DNA from: Lycorma delicatula
Taxonomy: Eukaryota > Arthropoda > Insecta > Hemiptera > Fulgoridae
Direction of reading: 5' to 3'
DNA length: 64,000 bases
NCBI RefSeq assembly: GCF_047948215.1
Contig: NC_134460.1
Span: forward strand, 14,629,501 to 14,693,500
The translations under genes and the position numbers were made by a program. Below, one piece after another: positions 37,710-50,109 of the stretch. The notes under the pieces were generated by a model. The model worked only from the letters and a program-made list of their open reading frames with translations, was not told the origin of the DNA and did not search any database. The first letter of the stretch is position 1; each line of letters starts with the position of its first letter.

Positions 37710-40700
37710 TATATGTAGTATATTTTATATAAATAACCTAAAATAACCACCAAACACAGTAACAGACCCTAAAAAACTAATAATAAAAGTCGACTTTTGT
37801 GGGATTTCTTCATCATCAGTCTGTAAAAAGATCCAAAATTACATAAAAAAAATTTAGAAAATATAAACCACAACACTTGAACAACATAACTCAATGCCAG
37901 CTGGAATGACAATGATAAAATGTGCCAATCTGGAATGATTATCATTTATTTATTTTATGTTTTTATTTGATAACGTTTGAATTTTTTACCGATTGATAAT
38001 GTGGGATCCCTTGAAGGTTCTGTTACTGTGTTTAGTGATTATTTGAATATTTTACTGTATAATATATATATATAATAAAGATACTAGTGTAAAAGGTAAG
38101 TGTAAAGATTTCATCACTGCATATTTTTATATATATACAATACAAAATTATAAGTCAATGTTGAAAGAATCTGTCGATTACATAAAGCTCAAATACATTT
38201 TTTTCTTTAAAGCAGCCACCTTAGAAAATCCGGTTTTGCAAAGGTAGGATGTTGAAAATGGTAATAGTAAACAAAATGCTCCAGTTTTCAGTACAGATTC
38301 AAAGAGTGATTTATTACTAAATTGTCTTTTGATTTCGCCACTTGCTGTGAAGGCTATAAAGATTTCTTCTTCGGCGGTTGAGAGCCCTTTGGTAATATTT
38401 TGAAATGGATCCCTAATCCACTTATAACTTGCTACAAAGCAGTCATCAGAAAGAAAATACTTTATAAAATTCTTTGCCAGCATGGCTAAATGGTTTTCAA
38501 CGGTTAAAAAACATCTATCACATGCTGTTCTTTAGTCTTGTAAGTTTTAACATTCATCCACATTTGTAAACATTTCTAGGTTTTAATTTCTGCTCCACAA
38601 TTCTAATTTTCTACAAAAAGCATTATCACACATATCCACCAATGTATGTGTATTTGCTCCTTGGAGTTGAAGATTCAAGGTAATTCAATTTCTCAAATAT
38701 GTCAACCAAGTAGCTCAATTTGAAAAATGGCAATTTCTTCTCCTAATTCATAAACACATTGCAAAAATTTCCCACATGATAACCATCTTGCCTTGCAATA
38801 AACACCATATATTTACAGCAGATTTTTGATTTTAGGGATCTCATTTTTATATAATTTACTATGGTTACAACTGTCGTTAGATTAATATTCAGACTAGGAC
38901 TTATTTCTTTGGAAGACAGAGCATCTCTGTGGATCATGCAATATGTCCAAACATACTGTGGAGATTTCTGTTTCTCAAGTGCTTGTATAGTTTGGAATAT
39001 TCCAGGCATTGAACGAGCACCATCAATGCATATTCCGACGCAATTTTTCCACTCTACGTTTGCCTCATTTATAAAATCATTTAAGACAGCAAATAATGCA
39101 AGTGCTGTTGCTTTGAGTTCTATTGGTTTGCAGAAAAGTAGTTCTACTACTGCTGACATATCATCACAAAATCGAACATAAGCAATGAAATGAGCATCTT
39201 TATTGCTATCTGTTGCCTTATCAAGCTGAATTGAAAACAATTTGTCATGCAACTTCCTGAAAAGTTGATGCTGTACATCTTCAGCTATATCACAATTTTA
39301 CAGGTAACAGTATCATTTGATAGATGTATGGACTACAGTTGTTTGGCAAAATTATATCCAAACATAGTTTGTTCTCAATTGCAGCTGGAAAAATACACTC
39401 TTCACCAATGGTGTGAGGCTTTTTACACCTAGCTATTTTATATGAAACTGTGTAAGAGGCAAATTAAGCTTTCATATTCAAAGTTTTTTAAAAATGATGT
39501 TTGCTTTTCAAATGATTTAAATTTAATTCAAAGAATTCTCACGGTTTGTTAACGTACTCACTATGAAGCGTTTCCAAATGTTGTTTAAGTTTATTAGGTT
39601 TCATGCTGTCTGCTGCCAAAACTTTTGATCAAATAACATACACACAGGCCTTTATTCTTCACTTACTTCAGTACTAGCAAATACAAAATTTAAGTATTCT
39701 TGAGAATATTTTCTTGATTTTATTTTCGGAACAAGCTCATCTGTGCACTTGTTGATGCTTCACTATAATCTAATATTCGCTTACACATACTTAAAACATT
39801 ATCCATGATTCTGTATAAATCTACTGCCGTGAATATTTATAACCATGAATTGTGCAATAAACACACAAATTTCAATATACACATTCATGATAGATTCAAC
39901 AGCGATAGGAAGATCGACTGAGACTGGCTGGAATTGAACGAAATGCAGCATTTATACAAGTTTGTGCAGACGGTAATTCAGACGTTCCAGAATGCTCAAG
40001 GTAAATTGGAACTTCTCGCAAAGGTTCTCGAAGGTTGAGAAACACTGTACTAAGGAGAAATTTTCTATGATAATAAAACCTTGTTTATGTAAATGAAAGA
40101 CCAGTAATAATTTCCCTGCAAAATCAAAGCATCATTGTTTTGCAAAAAGCACATATAAAATTATATAGAGTGTATTACAAAGTTCTCCTGGGACTTTCAT
40201 GACCTATTCTACTCGTGAAAATAATGGAAAAAGTTCATATACACATAAAGCATATCATAAAATGGTTTGTTTGCACATTACAGCTAGTGAAAAAGTTTGC
40301 TTGGGTTTCAGCTATCCCAGTGAAATGAGGTTGTACTGAAATGTTTAGGATATTAATTAACGGGGAAATCAGTAATTTCTTATGGTTTTTGACCTGATAA
40401 TCAAATAAAATAGGTCCTAGAACAGTATCTGGAGTAGTTTATGAGAAGTTTGGGGTAAAAAAAAACTGTTCTTTATGTTTGACGAAATAACCTTGTTAAA
40501 TGGGTAATAAACAAAGCATTTGTTTTCATTTGCGAATTGCAATTGACATTTGCAGTTCTTTCATGAAATTTCATTTTCAAAAATTGTTATCTGAATTATT
40601 TTAGATAATTAAGATTCATCTGTAACAGCGCCAGCAGTACATCAATATAATTTGACAATAACTTTTTTTTTATGATGATTGCTATAATTTTAGTTTTTCT

Positions 40701-43700
40701 TCTAAGAAAACATTTATAAATGTAACATCATAAAAAATTATTAAAAAGAAACTTTATTACTTACACTGAAGTAGTTCCAAATGCATTATGACTTAACAGT
40801 TCACGAGTGCGTTTCACTAAAGCAGCATCTTTTGAACTATAGAAAACTAATGTAGCACAGGATGTATGTGCAATGTAACGTAAACAACGGCACACAATAC
40901 GTTTCTTTTCTTGTTCAAAATCCTTTTATTACAAAAAAATTGTTTTTAGTATTCTATTTAAAAAAAGCTTACTAATGATTTCTATTTATGTATTGTACAC
41001 TTTTAAGATAAATAATAAGACATAATTCTTGTTCTGTTGTGTTTTAGATATTATAAAACAATTAATTATTATAACTATTCTACTAAATAGTTGAGCACTA
41101 AAAGTGTTTTTATATATATATATATAATAATTATAATATATAATTATATATATTTTTATAATATACAATTATAAATAATTTACATATAAATTATGTAATA
41201 ACATTATTATATTACATTATGTAATTATTATTACATAATTTATATATATATTTATATATATATATATATATATATATTTAAATTAAAAGTTAAAATTAAT
41301 AATAAAAATAAAATAGAAACCATGTAGACTAGTTAGCCAAAGTTGTGACTGTACCTCAGTCATTATTTTATTAAGTCATTATTAAAAAAAAAAATGTTAG
41401 TAATGACTTCATATTTTGTATTTTTAATTTTAATTTACAATTAAAAATTTTGAATATATAAAAAAAAGTTTAGTTTCATTTCTGTTTTGATTTTATTGGA
41501 AAAGGATATTTTAAAAATTTTAATCTTAAAATGTAATTTGAAATGTCAATTTTAATTTTAATGAGTAATTTGCAAGAAAAGATTTGAAATATTATGGAGA
41601 ACTGATAATGCAAGGTACTTGTGAAAGCGATCTTGCTTGAAATTATGGAATAAGGTAGGTGTCATCCTACTTTATTGCCATATAAATCACTTTATAACCA
41701 TATGAATCAGTATGTGTATTATTCTTTATATGTTTTATTAAATGGTTATTTGTCTGGTATGCAGGTTTAAATATATATATACAGGGTGTCCCATATAAAA
41801 CGCAACCCAACCTTATATTGTTAGGTATTGAAATAATAAAAAGGCATGTGTAAATGTAAATGTAATTTTTATTATTACCATCCATTACCTTACATTTAGA
41901 GTAAAGGTTGGAATACAATATTTAGAGTAATGTATTCAAGAACCCAACCGTTCTTGAATACAAGCTTCAGATCTTTTTACAGCGTTTCTTGCAACTTTTT
42001 TCAAAGTTTGTGGCTGGATATTTAATACAGCTTGTTCAATATTGACTTTCAATTGTTCAAGCGTTTGTGGTTTGTTGCTGTAGGCTTTTTCTTTGTTTTC
42101 TTTTTCTTTCTTTTACCCCGTAGAAAAAAAACCGCCGCAGTTAAATCTGGAGATCTTGGTGGCCACAAGCCTCGACCGATAACACGATTACCAAAGAATT
42201 CCTCAACGAAATCTGAAGTTGAACCTGCGTAGTGCGATGTCGCACCGTCATGTTGTAGCCGGCAGTGTCTGTCTTCCTCTTCCAAGAGTGCGATGAACAG
42301 AAATAAAATATCCTGATATCGTTCTGCATTAATGGTGTACTCAAAAAAAATAAGACTGATTATTTTCTTTGCGATATTGCGCACCACACGCCCAACTTCT
42401 GCGGGTGTAATTGTTTTTCGTGATAAACGTGGGGATTTTCAGCACTCCAAATTCTACTGTTTTGGCTGTTTCATTTGGACGTAGCCGTCCAAATGAAACC
42501 GTGCTTCATCGTGAAAAATAACAAATCCATAACATTAATTCACTCACACAGAAATTGACGGAGCCGTTTGAATGCGATAAGGTCGTAATTGTAATTGTTT
42601 GTTCGCCCGATGAACAGTTGATTTAGACAAATTAATTTCAGCAGACAAACGTCTGATCGATTTATTTGGTGAGGCGAGTAATCGGTCTTTGATTTCAGTG
42701 ACTGCATCTGTATTCAACACTCACGCAGATCTTTTGTGTTCCTTGTTATTAATAGAACCAGTCTCTCTAAATTTTGCAACTAACCTTAATACTGATGTTT
42801 TGTTGGGAACTGGTTTATCTGGGTACTTATGGCAAAAAAAAATCTTGCACTGCAACCACTGATTTCGTACTGAAGTAAGACTCAACAATGAAAACATGTT
42901 CATCTAGCGAAAACACCATCTTGTCTCTAGCAATACACTGAACGTTATGATTGCAGTGTTGTTACTATCGGTAGTGTTCTATTGCGTCACCGCGATGTTC
43001 AGATGTTGGACGAGTCCATTTCAGTAACGAGTAGGGGAGTAAGCTTGACTTTTGAAATTTCATGGACGAGTGATTGATGGGTTGCGTTTTATATGGGACA
43101 CCCTGTATATCTGATACCATAACCACAAGGATTGTGGAGGATCTGACATAAGTCACAAGAGACACTAAAAACTATTATTCCCAAAACAACAAATACCTTA
43201 TGCCTTGTATACAATAGACAGAGAAGTATGAAATGTTTTCCTACTCACTCCACCAAGTTTAATATACTTTGGTACATCAGTCATGCCAGCCTCACTACAG
43301 TGTAGATGATATTCATTCCTGTATCATGATACATGATACTTTCACACTTTTCACTATACTAAAAATAGCATTATATTTTTTATGGATTTATAGTAATCAT
43401 CATTATTAATCAGAAAAATGAACTCTGATAGGCAATTCTTGCCCTTCAAGTGCTTTAAAAAACAACAATAAATAAAACTAACCCATCTTGTTAAAAAACA
43501 GCAAATTAATGTACCCAATTTTGTTAAGAAATACTGGATTAATTACAATGCCTCTTTTTAGTGGAGGATTTAACATTAAGTAATTTTATCTTTAGAATTT
43601 GCCTGGAAAGATTAAGGAAAACCCTGTAAAAAATTTGGTAAGGAAACAATATATATATGACATGGGAATCAATTCAGCTTCTGCACTGGCTTCATCTGTG

Positions 43701-46700
43701 GTGTTATGCTAGGCCTTCTAATAGCTGGAGGAGTAGCACTTCTTCATTGAGCTAAATGGGCATACTTTCATCTGTGTCTATAAACTGTCGAAGAGTAGTT
43801 TCCTAACTGGAGGGTTACAAAAAAAAAAACTTGCCTAATATATGAAGCCAATTCTCCCATTTTTCATAAAATTTAATATAATCTAAATACATATTAAAGG
43901 AGGATGCAGTAATATAAAAGAAAGAGGCATATTGTTCTACGTACAACCAGACATAAAGAAATGTTTATCAACTATTTGGAATTCAAGGAAACCTTCAAAA
44001 TTAAAATTTTATCAAAACTAGGTCTAAAAAGAGTAAAATATAAATGAGTTCCAGAGTTCATGGATTATATCTCTCATTCATACTTCCAAATAAAATTTAT
44101 ACTAATTTTCCTCACTGATCAAAATTATTACTTTGCATGAAAACTATTAAAAAAGAATTTGATAAAAAAATCCTGCAGTCATCAAAATGTGAGTGAACAG
44201 ACCAGACTGTACATGTTTCATGTATACATGAAAATACATTATGTGTAAATGAACATCAAATCTCCTAATAATTTGTTATCAGATGCATAAAGCTGTAAAA
44301 TTCTTAGAAATCCCAGCTAGTTAAATCTAGAAAAACTGGAGAAAAATTTGTATAAAATATAAAAAATCTAAAAAAACACCTTCATAAAATAGAAAATTTA
44401 GAAGTGATCGTAGTCAATGTCGTTACAGCAGGCTGCAGAACAGGTCAGGCGTGATAAAAAGTCTGAGAAACTTAGTACGATAAAGCACCTGATCGTAGTT
44501 ATAGTTACTGGATAGTTAAGGTAGATGTTCTGCGCAGTAAAGAGCTATATAATGTATATTTTTCTTTTATTTCTAATAGTTATGAATACTGAAAAATAAC
44601 TCTAAAAATATACTTATATTTAAGATGTTAGAGAAAATGTTCAATCATATTTACCTGAAATAAGTCATATTTTCCACCAATTATTATAAGGGGTATTGGA
44701 AACGGATCCATTCTTAAATAATCCTAAAATCAATAAAATCATAACAAACGGTTATTAGAAGAACATCAACATGAATGTGAAGTAATGTAAAAAAAAAAAA
44801 TTAAATATTCCAAGAATAAATCATAAGTTTTAACATTTGATCTGTTTTTAACAATTTTTTCATAGAGCCAAAATTAATAAAATCTTATGTCAAGTAGTTT
44901 AGTATCAAAATTAATAAAAACTCATAATTAAAGAAATGAAATATGTTGAGGATAGTATAAAATCTTAATCTATCTAAATCTGTAATTAGAGTACATGATT
45001 CTACAGTACAGATCAGGATATTAAACTTGATGATAGGAAATGATAAAAAAAACATAAAAAGTTTTCAAAATTATTCCCACTAGTTTTATTTATCATTCAC
45101 AAATAGTATGACTTAACTGAACCAAAATTTTCATACTGAAGATTCCATCTATACGTCGTTTCACGCTTCAATTCAAACAACTACTTATTCTAATGCAACT
45201 TTCTTTATTAAACATTAAAATAATATTTCCTTTTAGAAGTAACCTTTAATTTGAATTTGAAACACTGAATGTCATAAGTTCCTGAAATTAGATTTCAAAG
45301 TATGTCAAAAAATTCCAAGATACAAGGCATATGCATAAGGTAAGGGCCATCGGCTTATATTTAAATATTAGCATGTCTGAACACAGTTTCACACATGCAG
45401 GGCCATCTATCGACTATTTACGAAGCCACTGCAGTTGTTGCTTAGATTTAGTAGTTGTTTGCCTGCCGATGATTGCAGATCGCAATGTCCAAGACAATCG
45501 TTTCTCCCACCAGTTGTAAAGTGCACACTGTGATTCGAATTTTGTGTGCAAAAGGATGTTTAGCTGCTGAAATTCATCAGGAGTTGTGCCTAGTGTATGG
45601 ACCTACAGTAATGAGTGAAGGAAAGATTAGATAATTGTGTCGAGAATATAAAAAGGGCCACACAAATGTGCATGACGAAGAGTGGAGTGGCAGGCCCAGT
45701 AATCAGATTGATGAAATCGTTGAACAAGTGAACCAAAAACTGTGATTTGATCGGCGATTGATGTTTAGTGCTCTGGCTAATGAATTTCCACATGTTGAAC
45801 ACAACTCTATCTACACGACCGTCACAGTAAAGCTCGGACATCACAAATTGTGTGCAAGGTAGGTACTGAAAATGCTCACCAACCAACAAAAAGAGCAAAG
45901 AATGTGCAGTGGATGAGTATTTTTGGATCCCTATCAACAAGATGGATATGATTTGTTTTACCACATTCTTACGGGTGATGAGACGTGGATATCCTATACC
46001 AACGCAGAAGTGAAACAACAGCCAATGCAGTAGCACCATTCAAATTCCCCAAAACCGAAAACGTTTTAGCAATCTCCGTACTAGAGTGAAAAAATGTTGG
46101 CTGCTTTTTTTGGGACAAAAAGGGCAACATTTTGGTTGATTTCATGGAACGTGGATCAACAATTACAGCTGACTTGTACTGTGAAATGCTCACTAAACTG
46201 AGACGTGCGATCCAAAATCGACGATGCAGTTGTCTGGTGTAATCCTCCGTCATGATATACATCCTCACACCGCTGCCTTAACCAAGACGATTCATGATTT
46301 TTGTTGAGAAGTGTTTGACCTCCCTCTATATAGTCTAGACGTTGCACCCAGTGACTACTTTCTTTTCTTGTATTTGAAAAAGTGGCTTGGTGGACAATGT
46401 TTTGAAAACGATGAGGAACTGAAGACTGTCATTGTCAACTGGCTCAATTCCCAGGCAACAAACTTCTATGCAGAAGAGTGTAAGAAACTGGTGCAGCATT
46501 ACGAAAAGCGCTTAGAACTAAATGGCAATTATGTGGAAAAGTGAAGTAGATATGTAACAAACTAAAAATGTACGTAAAAACCTTTTCTCATGAGTTAATT
46601 TTTAAAGACCAAATGGCCCTTACTTTATGAATATGCCTTGTAGATTGGAATTTGTCTAACTTACTTTGTATAAAGCAGCTTAAAAAATTACCCAGATTAT

Positions 46701-48524
46701 TTTATAATAAGGGTATTAAAAGGTTCTGCATTATATTTTCTTTTAGAAGTTTCAGACTTCTGTCGATATTATTAATTTTTTGAAAACATTCCTGGAATCT
46801 CAGTTCTTAGAAACCGTTCTAATTACTTCATTACCTCAGTGATGATATTCTCAGCTTGTACAGTTTTCTTTTCAGAATAAATTTTAAGAAAGGAATCAAG
46901 CAAACATCAGCAGGTGTCAAGTGAGGAGAGTTTGACGCTCCAGGGAGTTCACTGTTCTGTAGATAACAATTTTTTAGTACTTTTTTATTACTTTGTCGAA
47001 ACTGTGATGCAGAAAATTAATAAAATGACTTCCTGTCACAATTATTATTTTAAATTTTATTCATGCTGAATTTTTTGCTACTTCACTAATGTTTCTTTAC
47101 ATGTCAATTGTACTTGGATATACTTCTTATAATATGCATGTTTAGGTATAATGAAATAAAGAAATAGGGGCATTATTTGAACAATGCCAGATTATAACAA
47201 CTGATAAGGTAAAAAAGAATGACTGTAAATTTATTGGTTCTATCATTGGAGATAAGCATTCATTATAGAGCAACATAATCCATAATTAAATGCTAAAACA
47301 AAAACTGACATGATTGAACAAGTTGACAATTAGAAAAAAAAAGTTGAAAATAAGTGTATATTTTCATGGAAAAGAAACAAACATTCTTTTTAGGAAGATT
47401 GATCTAAAGCCCAAAAACTAAACCAAATAGATAAATTGTTGATATGTAAGCACATACATTTATTTGTAAATGTAAATTATGTTAATTGGTTAGTTAGACC
47501 ATACAGTATACTTCATTAATTATCTATATCCTTCAATACTATGTCTTTATTATATTTTTCATGTTTCTTTAATAACAAATTAAATTAATGAGAAAATTAT
47601 AACAGTACCTGTCATCATGTATTCGACTGTACAGCTGTGTACAACAATAGACAATTGTTTTAATAGCCTGCAGACGACCTAATTGATATGAAGAATTCAG
47701 CGTGCTTATAATAATAGTACAAAAATTTACACGATGGACACTTTCAAATGCAAACATTTTTAATCAAAGCAATACAATTATAAATTCTAGAATACTTTAT
47801 GAAGTAGATAAAAAAAAATTCTATGTCAACATTACATTGCTGACCTCTGATGGTGGCAGCAACTCAATCTTTCGTCTTTGAATCCTGGGTTAAAATCCTA
47901 GTCATACTCTATATACTGCACAGTATCCATATCTACATACTTCCATACAATTCCATTTCAAAATTAAGAAAATGAACATAGATCACATATATTATTTGAC
48001 CACATACTAAGGAAGTATCATATGCACCTTCAGACAACATTAACAATACTACCAAAAGAGTAACAATAACTCTTCAAAAATATCTCTTGGAAGCACATTT
48101 CCATACAATACAGAAAGTGAGAGTTTTTTAAACAATTTAACCAAACCTCACCATGTTGATCAATGAATTTTCTATATCTTTACAGCTGTTCAAAACAATA
48201 AGAATATGATGTGTTAGAAATGCAATGTATATTAAGAATAACTAAATTAAACTATAAATTACACTTACAGGATGATCGCTAGGTATTTTCTTTTTAATAT
48301 TATTTATAAGAGTACTGGCATCTTTTCTTTGCATCAAAAAAGTTTTTATAATATTTAATAATGTTTCTATGGCTGTCCATAAAGTACTTAAGGATGAAAG
48401 ATCTAGCATCATAACCACTGTCATTGACGTTATTTTAAGTGAGTTTAACACTTCACCCTCATTTGACAATACTCGTAAATAATGTACCACCTCCTAATTC
48501 CCATATGTGACATATATCTTTAAC
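32580..48524 (-). CDS. DYNC2LI1: Cytoplasmic dynein 2 light intermediate chain 1 (3' exons)
   Basis: This is a subunit of the dynein-2 motor that carries out retrograde intraflagellar transport in cilia. Exons in transcription order are 48269-48524, 44655-44723, 40765-40922, 37380-37524, 34119-34214 and 32580-32639 (stop TAA). Junction phases are consistent. Landmarks are KDICHIWELGGGT, VVMMLDLS, PFPIPLIIIGGKYDLFQ, KRIVCRCLRYIAH, KPLLVPPGAD, and the tail ELERYCKEMERKQKIEL. About 260 codons are present. The family is usually about 350 residues, so the N-terminal P-loop part is missing from view. A one-base shift in the first visible exon breaks the frame (stop at 48459-48461). The identity comes from family knowledge and visual matching. 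Function as it stands is doubtful unless the frameshift is an assembly error. Confidence 0.85.
32640..34118 (-). other. Last intron of DYNC2LI1
   Basis: AT-rich intron between the penultimate exon and the terminal exon, crossing the left boundary of segment copy 2 at 34016. The part 32640-34015 is single-copy in the window. No element was recognised. Confidence 0.6.
34119..34214 (-). CDS. DYNC2LI1: DYNC2LI1 penultimate exon
   Basis: A 96-bp phase-0 exon, identical in structure to 6230-6325. It encodes ESSKTSVLPDDPGQDPNFWE and then PLIVGLRSQKDE. It lies 103 bp inside the copy-2 segment, and its downstream intron crosses the left copy-2 boundary into the spacer. Confidence 0.85.
34215..37379 (-). 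other. Intron of DYNC2LI1, copy 2
   Basis: Counterpart of 6326-9464, with small indels. One is a short duplicated stretch around 36112-36140 that repeats GAGAGAAT; another is an A-run replacement near 36745-36790. No coding sequence was recognised. Confidence 0.6.
36902..36945. repeat. Copy-2 version of the palindrome, two mismatches
   Basis: The left arm reads CATTTAAATTCAGTTGATCA while the right arm is unchanged, so two pairs are broken relative to 8946-8989. Confidence 0.85.
37380..37524 (-). CDS. DYNC2LI1: DYNC2LI1 exon (DFNKPLLVPPGAD)
   Basis: A 145-bp exon with a TTTCTACAG acceptor and a CAG/GTAAGT donor. It encodes KTVSQDFNKPLLVPPGAD and on to YKHFFTSHFPQ. In family members the same place holds D-x-NKPL-x-x-x-x-G-x-D. 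No disruption was seen. Confidence 0.88.
37651..37700. repeat. (TA)n microsatellite
   Basis: An AT/TA run of about 50 bp upstream of the MITE-like element in copy 2. The matching place in copy 1 (about 9740-9754) is much shorter, so the two flanking TA tracts changed length in opposite directions in the two copies. Confidence 0.95.
37741..38044. mobile_element. MITE-like element, copy 2
   Basis: Same element as 9813-10118, with inverted ends AAATAACCACCAAACACAGT and AAATAATCACTAAACACAGT. A (TA)n tract precedes it in both copies, but the tract length differs greatly between them. Confidence 0.6.
38204..40047 (-). mobile_element. hAT-family DNA transposon remnant (copy 2)
   Basis: Same insertion as 10376-12861, but it has lost the left end (about 428 bp, equivalent to about 10320-10748) and several hundred bp near the right end. 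Only the final AAGGTTGAGAAACACTG remains on the right. The catalytic-domain frame at 38743-39252 is still long (FSIQLDKATDSN, FCDDMSAVVEL, MIHRDALSSK). It cannot move by itself because one terminus is gone. Confidence 0.85.
40169..40550. repeat. Dispersed repeat, family A (copy 2)
   Basis: Fuller version of 12985-13228, followed by intron sequence leading to the DYNC2LI1 exon at 40765. It is similar but not identical to the block at 51400-51710, so the family has inserted at more than one site. Confidence 0.55.
40765..40922 (-). CDS. DYNC2LI1: DYNC2LI1 exon (DFEQEKKRIV), only in copy 2
   Basis: A 158-bp exon with acceptor AAAAG before GATTTTGAA and donor GTAAGT. It encodes DFEQEKKRIVCRCLRYIAH, then SKDAALVKRTRELLSHNAFG. 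It ends in phase 2, matching the phase of the next exon at 37524 (joined codon GTT). Copy 1 has lost it completely. Confidence 0.88.
41109..41276. repeat. AT-rich simple and palindromic tract
   Basis: TA runs alternate with inverted AT words such as ATTATGTAATAACATTATTA. The tract lies between the DYNC2LI1 exon and the mariner-like element in copy 2, inside the stretch deleted from copy 1. Confidence 0.8.
41782..43105 (-). mobile_element. Mariner/Tc1-like element, full length but inactive
   Basis: Inverted ends of about 28 bp begin CAGGGTGTCCCATATAAAAC on both sides, with a TA duplication at 41780-41781 and 43106-43107. Length is 1324 bp. On the - strand, N-terminal pieces (RLVAKFRETGSINNKEHKRS) are near 42721-42903. 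The catalytic part at 42049-42387 holds LQHDGATSHYAG and GLWPPRSPDLTAA. The residue where the third catalytic Asp is expected is Val (TAAVFFLRG), about 38 residues after the second Asp. Frameshifts separate the domains. It is an old mariner-superfamily copy related to elements with the DGATxH motif. Confidence 0.85.
43108..44654 (-). other. Noncoding intron DNA, copy 2
   Basis: Counterpart of 13743-15511, shorter by the block missing near 43590. No exon or complete element was seen. Confidence 0.5.
44655..44723 (-). CDS. DYNC2LI1: DYNC2LI1 exon (PFPIPLIIIGGKYDLFQ)
   Basis: A 69-bp phase-0 exon between a CCTAAA-complement acceptor (TTTAG) and a CAG/GTAAAT donor. It encodes DYLRMDPFPIPLIIIGGKYD and then LFQ. 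This is the most diagnostic stretch of the family in the window, and it continues directly into DFEQEKKRIV of the next exon. Confidence 0.88.
45332..46631 (+). mobile_element. DD34D mariner, inactive (copy 2)
   Basis: Same insertion as 16163-17434, at the same place in the duplicated segment, with TA at 45330-45331 and 46632-46633. Length is 1300 bp, so it lacks some deletions of copy 1. It keeps VNWLNSQATNFYAEE near its C terminus, which copy 1 has partly lost. The last 77-residue frame (46311-46544) is open from FDLPLYSLDVAPSDYFLF to ELNGNYVEK. Earlier frames are shifted. Confidence 0.9.
46634..48268 (-). other. Intron of DYNC2LI1, copy 2
   Basis: Counterpart of 17437-20067, lacking two blocks of about 0.4 and 0.65 kb. 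It has a private piece of about 40 bp near 47866-47910. Nothing coding was recognised. Confidence 0.5.
48269..48524 (-). CDS. DYNC2LI1: DYNC2LI1 exon with WELGGG, frameshifted
   Basis: The exon is bounded by a TTTTACAG acceptor and a CCT/GTAAGT donor. It opens in the frame VKDICHIWELGGGTLFTSIVK and then hits TGA at 48461-48459. The rest of the exon, SNEGEVLNSLKITSMT to KKKIPSDHP, reads in the frame shifted by one. Length is 256 bp; 255 would keep phase 0 at both ends and fit the next exon. One extra base somewhere in about 48459-48485 is the simplest explanation. Copy 1 lacks this part, so it cannot arbitrate. Confidence 0.8.
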
Positions 48525-50100
48525 CTGTAAAAAAAAGAACATTTTCAGAGAGGTTGTGATATTATTGTGTATAATTTTTATTACTCATTATAAATTTAAG
48601 AAAATAGTTTTTTAACAAACACAATTAAAAAGAAATAATGATAATATTATGTTGACCAAACAAAATTATTATATGTTTGACAATAAAAACTATTTATAAG
48701 GAAAAAAATGGACAGTAGCTTACCATTACAAATTATTATAAATGTATTGTCTTATAACACATCCCATCATAGAAAAATGCAATTCCCAACATTTGTTTTG
48801 AAACCGCAGACAAGGAAAATAGTGGAAAATTATTTAACATTTTATTCTACTTGCAACTATAAACGATATTCTATAAAAAAGTAAATAAAAAATTTATTTA
48901 CTCATGTAAGTGAGAAAAATTCATTTATGAGGTATATGTTAGTAGTTAATTAAGTGAGAAAAATTCCAGGACATTTATTTTATTCAAAACATTCATATAC
49001 AGTTATCATACACTATTGTCAGTTTATACTAATATCTAATATACTTAATAATCTGAAATACAGGCTGATAAGTTTATAAAAACTTAATTTCGTGTGATGT
49101 TTAAACATTTTAGCACGCGTTGTCATGGTAAGATGTGTTCAACAAGTGAAGAAAGAATGCTCATGAAAACCTTTTACATCGAGTGCATGAATAAATTATT
49201 GTAAAGTTCAAAGGCAATAAAAAAAAAAATATTGAGAAATCAGTAAAAAAATTTCACAAGAGATTATCGTTGTGACCAAAAATGAATGACAAAGTTAATT
49301 TTAGGAGGAGATAAAACGAATGAAAAGTTGAGGGGAATTGATTACATTTCCCCAAACATATCTCTCAGGAAGTTAAAACAAATGATTTGTGATTTGAACA
49401 TATAGTTAAGATAAATTTTAAATATATTATATTCAAATTCTGCACGGACTTAACAAGATGATAAAAAAATTACCGATTAATGTAAACGGTTAAAAGTCAA
49501 TGGTTTAAAAACTTTGCCCAAATAGACTTGACTTTCTTTTTTAATGAGGCTTTGTTTCTTCTCAGTGGATACAGAAACATCCAAAACTATTACGTATATA
49601 ACATATAGACCTATATGTTACGTACAATTTTCGTAATTCAAATGAGATGTTTGATAGTAGGTTTAAGGCTAACTTTTGCTTGCATTAGGTACACTCTCGA
49701 TCTAACAATTACAGTTATTTGGAAATGTTATCTAAAATTGAAAAATTATTTATTAAAATGTGTATATACATAATCTGTTACACTTCTTATTTGGGCCGTT
49801 AGGTGGCAAGCTGCTAAATTCTCATGCTCCTTTCTTACGGTGAGTCACACTCAAGATACTTTACAGTAGAGATATTTTCAATAGAAATCTTATTGAAACT
49901 GAAGACAACATACGCGAGTGATTTATAATCAACACCAAGCAAAAACTACTGAATATAAATTGATGAAAATTTGTATACATGTTCTTCTTACAGTACAACT
50001 GCACACTACAAAAGGATTTTTTGAAATTCCCATTTTACAGGGGTAAAAATGGAGTAACAATGAAATTTACTATTTTTTAAAAATTTCTTGGAAACAAATG
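48525..50100. other. Noncoding DNA upstream of the WELGGG exon
   Basis: Counterpart of 20164-22270. The next upstream DYNC2LI1 exon(s), which should encode the GxxxxGK[ST] loop and a KPTLALEY-like segment, were searched for on the - strand and not recognised. Confidence 0.5.
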
Positions 50101-50109
50101 AGGAACTAT

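Noticed and set aside
41109..41276. Replication origin or regulatory element in the AT-rich palindromic tract
   Set aside because: Simple TA and inverted AT words are expected in DNA this AT-rich, and no supporting feature is visible.
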